Assembly: GCA_903885855.1 (NCBI GenBank)
Contig: CAISKG010000118.1
Coordinates: 1-16,042 of the forward strand
Length of the DNA: 16,042 bases
Direction of reading: 5' to 3'
From: an uncultured Planctomycetaceae bacterium
Lineage (GTDB): Bacteria; Planctomycetota; Planctomycetia; Pirellulales; UBA1268
Made by a program: the position numbers and the translations under genes. Shown in pieces: positions 7,243-12,422 of this stretch. Numbering within the stretch: the first letter of the stretch is position 1; each line of letters opens with the position of its first letter. The notes beneath the pieces are model-generated. The model did not search any database. It was not told where the DNA came from and saw only the letters and a list, made by a program, of their open reading frames with translations.

Positions 7243-8312
7243 CCTCGATCGTCAAGCCCCCGGTCCGCCATCCGAGCCTCCGCACCAACGCGCTCGGCCT
7301 CACCCTGCGCGACTACGAGGGGGTGATGTCGACCCTGTGCGCCGGCTGCGGCCACGACTCGGTCACCGCGGCGCTGGTGCAGGCCGCCTGGGAGCTCGAG
7401 CTCGAGCCCCATCGGGCGGCCAAGATGAGCGGCATCGGATGCTCCTCGAAGACGACCGCCTACTTCATGAAGCAGTCGCACGGCTTCAATTCCGTGCACG
7501 GTCGCATGCCCTCGGTGACCACGGGCGCCGCCGCGGCCAACCGCGGGCTGACCTACATCGGCATCTCCGGCGACGGCGACTCGCTGTCGATCGGCCTGGG
7601 GCAGATGTGCCACGCCATCCGCCGCAACGTCGACATGCTCTACGTCATCGAGAACAACGGCGTCTACGGCCTCACCAAGGGGCAGTTCTCGGCGTCGGCC
7701 GACGTGGGGAGCACCTCCAAACGCGGTGAGGCGAACGAACAGGCCCCCATCGACCCGGTGCTCCTGGCCCTGTCGATCGGCGCCACCTTCGTCGCCCGGT
7801 CGTTCTCCGGCGACAAGAAGCAGCTGGTGCCGATCCTCAAGGCCGGGCTCTCCCACAAGGGGCTGGCCCTGGTGGACGTGATCTCCCCGTGCGTCACGTT
7901 CAACGACCACGACGGCTCGACGAAGAGCTACAAATACACGCGCGACCACGAGGTGGAGGCCGTCGAAGCCGACTACGTGCCGGTCCATCTCGAGATCACG
8001 CTGCCCGAGCGGGCCGCACCGTCCGACGGCGGGGGCGAGTTGCACGTGGTGCCGATGCACGACGGCAGCGCGGTGCGCCTGCGCGCCACCGCCGCCGGCT
8101 ACGATCCCACCGACAGGGCGAGCGCCTACGCCCACGTCCGCGCCTGCCAGGCGCGTGGCGAGGTGGCCACGGGGCTGTTGTTCATCGACCCGGCCAGTCG
8201 TGACATGCACGACCAACTGCGGACGACCGCCGCGCCCCTGGTGGATCTGCCCTTCGAGTCGCTCTGCCCGGGTGCCGCGGCGCTCGACGCGCTCATGAAG
8301 CGGCATCGCTGA
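7239..8312 (+). CDS. korB: 2-oxoacid:ferredoxin oxidoreductase, beta subunit (TPP-binding, KorB type)
   Basis: This 357-residue protein carries the KorB signatures. 'LCAGCGH' (33-39) is the conserved CxxCGH segment and 'GIGCSS' follows. The TPP/Mg motif runs from GDGD at 111-114 to NN at 139-140 and is followed by 'GVYGLTKGQFS'. 'HGRMPSVTTGAAAANRGL' is also typical. The beta chain holds TPP and one [4Fe-4S] cluster, with C34, C37 and the Cys in GIGCSS among the expected ligands, and carries the catalytic chemistry. The ATG at 7239 overlaps the korA stop (ATGA). Length agrees with family members of roughly 280-370 residues; the extra C-terminal stretch after about residue 250 is common in the longer forms. 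Together with the upstream alpha and GltD-ferredoxin genes it makes a complete predicted enzyme. Direction (2-oxoacid oxidation or reductive carboxylation) is not decidable here. Confidence 0.9.
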   Translation: MTSIVKPPVRHPSLRTNALGLTLRDYEGVMSTLCAGCGHDSVTAALVQAAWELELEPHRAAKMSGIGCSSKTTAYFMKQSHGFNSVHGRMPSVTTGAAAANRGLTYIGISGDGDSLSIGLGQMCHAIRRNVDMLYVIENNGVYGLTKGQFSASADVGSTSKRGEANEQAPIDPVLLALSIGATFVARSFSGDKKQLVPILKAGLSHKGLALVDVISPCVTFNDHDGSTKSYKYTRDHEVEAVEADYVPVHLEITLPERAAPSDGGGELHVVPMHDGSAVRLRATAAGYDPTDRASAYAHVRACQARGEVATGLLFIDPASRDMHDQLRTTAAPLVDLPFESLCPGAAALDALMKRHR

Positions 8313-8626
8313 TCCCACGGTCGCGGGACGTCGGCGGTCCCCGGTGCGGGTGGGCGGCCCCCCGTTGCGGCACGGGTCATTTCTTGCTTCTTCGTGGGGG
8401 GCCGCGGGCCGCGGGGCGGTGCGGTGGCGCCGATCCGGCCGGATGCGACGGTCGTGCGTCGCGCCCCTGACGGATTCTGCGGTCGCCGGTCGCGGAGGGG
8501 CCTTCAGCGTCGCTTCGCAGCGTGGTGGCACGCCGCCATCCGACGTAGACTCCTCCGCGCCGTGATCGCCGCGGCGGGCCTTCCGGGCCCGGCCTGCGAT
8601 CGCCGACCCGGTCCGCATCGCCCGCC
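8313..8626. other. 314-bp intergenic region between korB and the SulP gene
   Basis: No convincing reading frame with family features is seen on either strand. The stretch includes a slightly AT-richer patch around 8378-8397 (CATTTCTTGCTTCTTCG). A weak -10-like TAGACT lies at 8546-8551 without a good -35. An interrupted inverted repeat spans 8564-8601 (GATCGC/GCGATC outer arms, GGGCC/GGCCC inner arms), 25 nt before the SulP start. The gap is long compared with the overlapping operon upstream, so the transporter probably has its own promoter here, although I cannot point to a strong one. Confidence 0.4.
8564..8601 (+). promoter_or_regulatory. Inverted repeat in the probable 5' leader of the SulP gene
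   Basis: Outer arms GATCGC (8564-8569) and GCGATC (8596-8601) pair perfectly. Inside them a GGC/GCC and a GGGCC/GGCCC segment pair with small mismatches around a short TTCC-containing loop. The element ends 25 nt before the ATG at 8627. It could be a leader hairpin controlling expression, a dyad operator, or chance pairing in GC-rich DNA. Confidence 0.3.
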
Positions 8627-10603
8627 ATGACCAGCCCCCCTCCCGCCGAGCCACGCCCCTCCCCGCCCGCCGGGCCGGTTCCGCGTGGCGATGCCCGCGG
8701 CTTCGTGCAGCATCTGCGCAGCGACGCCATCAGCGGCTTCCTGGTGTTCCTGATCGCGCTGCCGCTGTGCCTCGGCATCGCGCTGGCCAGCGGCTTTCCG
8801 CCGATCGCCGGCGTCTTCACCGCCATCGTCGGCGCGATCGTGACGAGCCTCGTGAGCAACTCGGAGCTGACGATCAAGGGGCCGGCGGCCGGCCTGATCG
8901 TGATCGTCCTGGGGGCGATGCAGGCCTTCGGCTACACCGGCGGCGCCGACCCCGGCGCCGATCTCGCCGCCTACCGGATGGCGATCGCGGTGGGCTGCGC
9001 GGCGGGTTGTCTCCAGGTGGCCTTCGGCCTCCTTCGCGCCGGGGCGCTGAGCGAGTTCTTCCCCACCGCCGTCGTGCACGGCATGCTCGCGGCGATCGGC
9101 TTCATCATCTGCATCAAGCAGCTCCCGGTGGTCTTCGGCCAGAAGGCGCAGGGGGAGCCCCTCGAGGTCCTCCGCGAGCTGCCCGAGAAGATCCTCCACC
9201 TCAATCCTGCGATCACGCTCATCGGCCTGGTGAGCCTGGCGATCCTCTTCGGCTGGCCCGCGATCCGCGGCAGGCTCCGACCGGGCTGGCTGCGATACGT
9301 GCCGGCGCAGTTGCTCGTGCTCGCCGTGGCCGTGCCGATGGGGGCATGGTTCGACCTCTCCCACGACCACTACTACCAGTTCGCCGGCCATGAATACGCG
9401 ATCGGCGAGTCGTTCCTGGTGACCGTGCCGCGCAACCTCGCCGCCGCGATCCAGACCCCGGACTTCACCGTCTTCTCCGCCCCCGCGACGCGTCTGGAGG
9501 GGCTCAAGTGGGTGATCCTGTTCGCCCTGGTGGGGAGCGTGGAGTCGCTCCTGTCCGCGAAGGCGATCGATCTGCTCGATCCCTGGAAGCGCAAGACCGA
9601 CATGAACCGCGACCTGCTCGCCGTCGGGATCGCGAACGTCGCCGCCGCCTCGATCGGCGGCCTGCCGATGATCTCCGAGATCGTCCGCAGCAAGGCGAAC
9701 ATCGACAACGGCGCACGGACGCGCTTCGCCGACCTGTGGCACGGCCTGTTTCTCCTCGCGGCGGTTGCCCTCGCGCCCGGCCTGATCCACCGCATCCCCC
9801 TCTCGGCCCTCGCGGCGATGCTCGTCTACACCGGCTTCCGCCTCGCGTCGCCGCGCGAGTTCATCAACGTCTTCAAGATCGGATCGGAGCAGCTGCTGAT
9901 CTTCGTGGCGACGATCGTCGCCATCCTCGCCACCGACCTGCTGGTGGGCGTGGGGATCGGCGTGCTGCTGAAATTCGTGATCCACGTCATCAACGGCGTG
10001 CCGCTGGCGTCGATGTTCAAGCCCTTCCTCGACGTCACGACGATCGACGACCAGACCGTGCGCATCGACGCCAGCGGGTCGGCGGTGTTCAGCAACTGGA
10101 TCCCCTTCCGCCGCCAGATCGAGCAGCTGGGGCTGGTGCAGAACAACAACGTGATCGTGAATCTGGAGGGGACGTCGCTGGTGGATTCCAGCGTGATGGA
10201 GAAGCTCCACGAGCTGGCGCTCGATTTCGAGCAGGCCGGCCTGCGATTGGAGATCGTGGGGCTCGACGCCCACCGCCAGGCCTCGGCGCATCCCCTCGCG
10301 GCGCGCCACCGCGTCACGGTGCAGATGCGCCGGATCACGGTGGTGGGGCCGGAAGCGCTCGAGGGAGACCTCGTGACGCTCGTCCGCGAGTGCGGGGCCT
10401 CGGGATACACGGCGGTGCCGTGCCACGGCGGGGGCCGGCGCCCGGAGCCGGGGGGCGGCCGGGCCCTGTCGCGCTTCGAGACGATCGTCACGGCCGACGT
10501 GGCGGCCGCGATCCTCCGCGCCCTGCGCGAGCCGTGCTACGCCCAGGAGCGCCTCACGGTGTGGATCGAGCCGGTCGACGTGATGCGGCTCGAGCAATTC
10601 TGA
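8627..10603 (+). CDS. SulP family anion transporter with STAS and C-terminal PII-like domain
   Basis: This 658-residue protein has a Pro-rich cytoplasmic N-terminus (about 1-24). The SulP membrane domain follows (about 28-460), starting with 'DAISGFLVFLIALPLCLGIA' and 'GFPPIAGVFTAIVG', with many hydrophobic segments and 'SVESLLSAKAID', 'NRDLLAVGIANVAAASIGG'. Such proteins move sulfate, bicarbonate or related anions, often with Na+ or H+. A STAS domain (about 465-555) includes 'GTSLVDSSVMEKL'; D520-S521-S522 fits the conserved STAS loop. The last ~97 residues (562-658) are extra. They read as a PII/SbtB-like ferredoxin fold: 'RRITVVGPEAL', 'LVRECGASGYTAVPCHGGG', a Gly/Pro-rich stretch where a T-loop would lie, 'FETIVTADVAAAILRAL' and 'LTVWIEPVDVMRLEQF'. 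A PII-like regulator fused to the carrier suggests control by nucleotides or carbon status. Proximity to the carboxylation-capable korAB operon favours bicarbonate, but that is inference. The gene converges on the minus-strand FkbM gene with only 22 bp between. Confidence 0.88.
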   Translation: MTSPPPAEPRPSPPAGPVPRGDARGFVQHLRSDAISGFLVFLIALPLCLGIALASGFPPIAGVFTAIVGAIVTSLVSNSELTIKGPAAGLIVIVLGAMQAFGYTGGADPGADLAAYRMAIAVGCAAGCLQVAFGLLRAGALSEFFPTAVVHGMLAAIGFIICIKQLPVVFGQKAQGEPLEVLRELPEKILHLNPAITLIGLVSLAILFGWPAIRGRLRPGWLRYVPAQLLVLAVAVPMGAWFDLSHDHYYQFAGHEYAIGESFLVTVPRNLAAAIQTPDFTVFSAPATRLEGLKWVILFALVGSVESLLSAKAIDLLDPWKRKTDMNRDLLAVGIANVAAASIGGLPMISEIVRSKANIDNGARTRFADLWHGLFLLAAVALAPGLIHRIPLSALAAMLVYTGFRLASPREFINVFKIGSEQLLIFVATIVAILATDLLVGVGIGVLLKFVIHVINGVPLASMFKPFLDVTTIDDQTVRIDASGSAVFSNWIPFRRQIEQLGLVQNNNVIVNLEGTSLVDSSVMEKLHELALDFEQAGLRLEIVGLDAHRQASAHPLAARHRVTVQMRRITVVGPEALEGDLVTLVRECGASGYTAVPCHGGGRRPEPGGGRALSRFETIVTADVAAAILRALREPCYAQERLTVWIEPVDVMRLEQF

Positions 10604-10625
10604 GCCGGGCGGCGGCTGCCAGCGA

Positions 10626-11423
10626 TCAACCGGTCGGGTGCCAGGCCCCCGGCAGCGGGAGCGCCGGCCGCGCGGTGTTGTCGCGATCGAGGGCGTGCGG
10701 GGTGCGCCAGGCGGCACCGCCGGCGCGGACCCGGTCGCGGCGCAGGAAGGTGAACTCCATGACCCGCGGGATCGCGATCCCGGCGATCGTCTCCTGGCCG
10801 CAGCAATTGTTGGGGTGGAGGTGCACGCAGGCGTGGTGGCGCAGCAGCTTGCGGAACGCCGCCCTGGCCAACGCGAAGAAGGGACGGTTGAACAGCTGCA
10901 CGAGGTCGTGGAACTCGATGACCAGGATCCGGAAGCGGGCCAGAAGGGCCGGGCTGGTCGCGAGGAGGGTGGCGTACTCGTGCCCCTCGATGTCCATCTG
11001 CAGGAGCAGGTCGCCGGGGGCGGCGCCGCTGCCGGCCACCCATTCGTCGAGGGTCATGGTGATCCCGTCCCCCACCGCGCCGAGGTACCGGGGGAGGAAG
11101 GCGAACGCGGGATCCGCCACCGGCGGCCCGGCGACGGAGGCGTCCGCCATGAAGACACGCATCCCGCGGGCGGCGCAGTCCAGTTCGAAACGGCATTCCC
11201 GGTCGACGCCCGGCGAGAAGCAGCTGCCGATGCCCGCCAGGTCGTCGGGCACCAGATAGCCGCCGTCACCCGGGGGCCCGAGCCGGATCGGCTCCCGGCC
11301 GCACGGCACGGGGCGCAGCTCGGCGATCAGCCCGGCCACGTCCGCGGGATCGGTGCGCCGGGCGGCGAAGACCCGGGCGGCCCCCGCGAGATCGCGCGAC
11401 CAGGTTCGCAGCAGTCGCTTCAT
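10626..11423 (-). CDS. FkbM-type SAM-dependent methyltransferase
   Basis: This 265-residue protein resembles FkbM-family class I methyltransferases. 'IRLGPPGDGGYLVPDD' (46-61) is the characteristic entry into the Rossmann fold. 'CFSPGVDRECRFELDCAARG' matches the SAM-binding first strand and helix region, and 'LLLQMDIEGHEYATLL' is the conserved D-x-E-G motif. 'LVIEFHDL' follows, then a less conserved C-terminal part containing 'HPNNCCG'. FkbM-type enzymes usually O-methylate sugars or other small molecules in glycan or natural-product pathways; the acceptor here is unknown. No signal peptide is visible, so it is probably cytoplasmic. Its ATG at 11423 overlaps the stop of the upstream DUF1684 gene (TCAT at 11420-11423 on the plus strand), so the two are almost certainly one transcript. 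No other glycan genes are seen nearby. Confidence 0.82.
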   Translation of the reverse strand: MKRLLRTWSRDLAGAARVFAARRTDPADVAGLIAELRPVPCGREPIRLGPPGDGGYLVPDDLAGIGSCFSPGVDRECRFELDCAARGMRVFMADASVAGPPVADPAFAFLPRYLGAVGDGITMTLDEWVAGSGAAPGDLLLQMDIEGHEYATLLATSPALLARFRILVIEFHDLVQLFNRPFFALARAAFRKLLRHHACVHLHPNNCCGQETIAGIAIPRVMEFTFLRRDRVRAGGAAWRTPHALDRDNTARPALPLPGAWHPTG

Positions 11424-12328
11424 GGCCTCGTATCCCCGGCGGCGCCTGCCGGCGGACGACGCTCCCCGGCCTCGATCCGCACCGGGAGGCGGTTTCGCGC
11501 CGGGGGCGTGGGGCAGGTGGTGTGGGCCGAGATGGCGCAGGGAGGGTTGTAGGCGCGGTTGAAGTCGAGGGTGAAGGTCGCGCCGTCGGCGGGCGTCCCG
11601 GGCACCGAGAGGAATCGGCCGCCGGCATGGGTCGTGTCGCCGGCGGTGGCGTCACGGAACACGAAGAACAGCCCCCCCTCCTCGGCGACCGCGTCGAGTC
11701 GCAGCCGCTCCCCCGCGACGGTGAACTCCGCGTGGCCCGGGCAGGGGCGCGCGGCGACGTTGCCGGCCACGTCCACCAGGTCGATCGCGTCACCGGGCTC
11801 GTGGGCGACGTACGTGGCCTCGATGCGGAATCTGTCGTCCGGCTCATACCAGCGGCAGCCGGGGAAGTCGCGTCGGGCCGGGGACTCGTTGTCGGCCAGG
11901 CGCAGGAAGTGGCGCCCGCCGCGCTGGATCACCTGGAAGCGGAAGCGGCCGATCCCGACCCAGTCGGGCTCGTCCACGGCGAGCACGCGGGGGGGGGTGA
12001 CCGGGCCCGCGCCGTCGACGAAGCGGGCGTCGCCCGCCGGCGCGAGCGTCACGGTGCCCGCGAGCGGATCGACCACCACGGCGCCGAGCCGAGGCGGACC
12101 GCTGCCGGCGAGCGCCGCGGGGAAGACCACGTCGCAGTCGGAGGCGGTGCCGATCGTGTTGGGCCCCGGGGACAGCTCGAACCGGCCCACGAGCGCGAGC
12201 CAGCCGTTCTCGGCACGGAGCCGCTCCTCACGGGCGGCCCGCCAGGTGGCGAGGTCGTCCTCCGCGGCGGCCGGCGCGGCGGCGGCGAGGAGGCAGACGG
12301 TGCAGACGATCGTGACGAGGGGATGCAC
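11420..12328 (-). CDS. Secreted DUF1684 family protein
   Basis: I place the start at the GTG at 12328 (302 residues). It opens with a signal peptide (hydrophobic VTIVCTVCLLAAAAP, likely cleavage after AAA near residue 22), and a GGAG lies 7 nt upstream as ribosome binding site. The longer in-frame extension upstream is low-complexity and overlaps the promoter region and start of the divergent gene, so I reject it. The mature part matches DUF1684 throughout: 'TWRAAREERLRAENGWLALV', 'GPNTIGTASDCDVVFP', 'HFLRLADNESPARRDFPGC', 'GGRFLSVPG' and the diagnostic C-terminal 'LDFNRAYNPPCAISAHTTCP' followed by 'RNRLPVRIEAGE'. Conserved C264 and C272 could form a disulfide after export. The family has no established function; the Asn/Pro/Cys-rich end is its best conserved part. 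The gene is translationally coupled to the FkbM methyltransferase and divergent from the propeller-phosphoesterase gene. Confidence 0.87.
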   Translation of the reverse strand: MHPLVTIVCTVCLLAAAAPAAAEDDLATWRAAREERLRAENGWLALVGRFELSPGPNTIGTASDCDVVFPAALAGSGPPRLGAVVVDPLAGTVTLAPAGDARFVDGAGPVTPPRVLAVDEPDWVGIGRFRFQVIQRGGRHFLRLADNESPARRDFPGCRWYEPDDRFRIEATYVAHEPGDAIDLVDVAGNVAARPCPGHAEFTVAGERLRLDAVAEEGGLFFVFRDATAGDTTHAGGRFLSVPGTPADGATFTLDFNRAYNPPCAISAHTTCPTPPARNRLPVRIEAGERRPPAGAAGDTRP

Positions 12329-12422
12329 GCCCGGGCTCCATGGGGAAGGCGGCAGTGTACGGCGCCGGGGCGCGTCCCGGCCCCTCCCCTGCCCCCCCGT
12401 CCGGCGCGGTATCCTCTCCGCC
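12329..12422. promoter_or_regulatory. Divergent intergenic region between the DUF1684 and propeller-phosphoesterase genes
   Basis: This 94-bp gap must hold the start signals for both divergent genes. On the plus strand TATCCT at 12410-12415 is a -10-like hexamer only 7 nt before the ATG, which would give a nearly leaderless mRNA. On the minus strand TACACT (12359-12354) is a -10-like hexamer about 26 nt before the GTG. Neither has a recognisable -35. The GGAG for the minus-strand gene lies at 12339-12336. Confidence 0.3.

Noticed and set aside
10604..10625. Possible bidirectional terminator between the convergent SulP and FkbM genes
   Set aside because: The 22-bp gap has no convincing stem-loop or T-tract.
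9508..11259. Plus-strand frame of 583 codons spanning the end of the SulP gene and the FkbM gene
   Set aside because: It is an off-frame translation of the transporter followed by an antisense translation of the methyltransferase, with Arg-rich low-complexity sequence.
11559..12422. Upstream in-frame extension of the propeller-phosphoesterase gene
   Set aside because: It lies antisense to the DUF1684 gene, which has strong family motifs. The signal peptide at 12423 marks the natural start.
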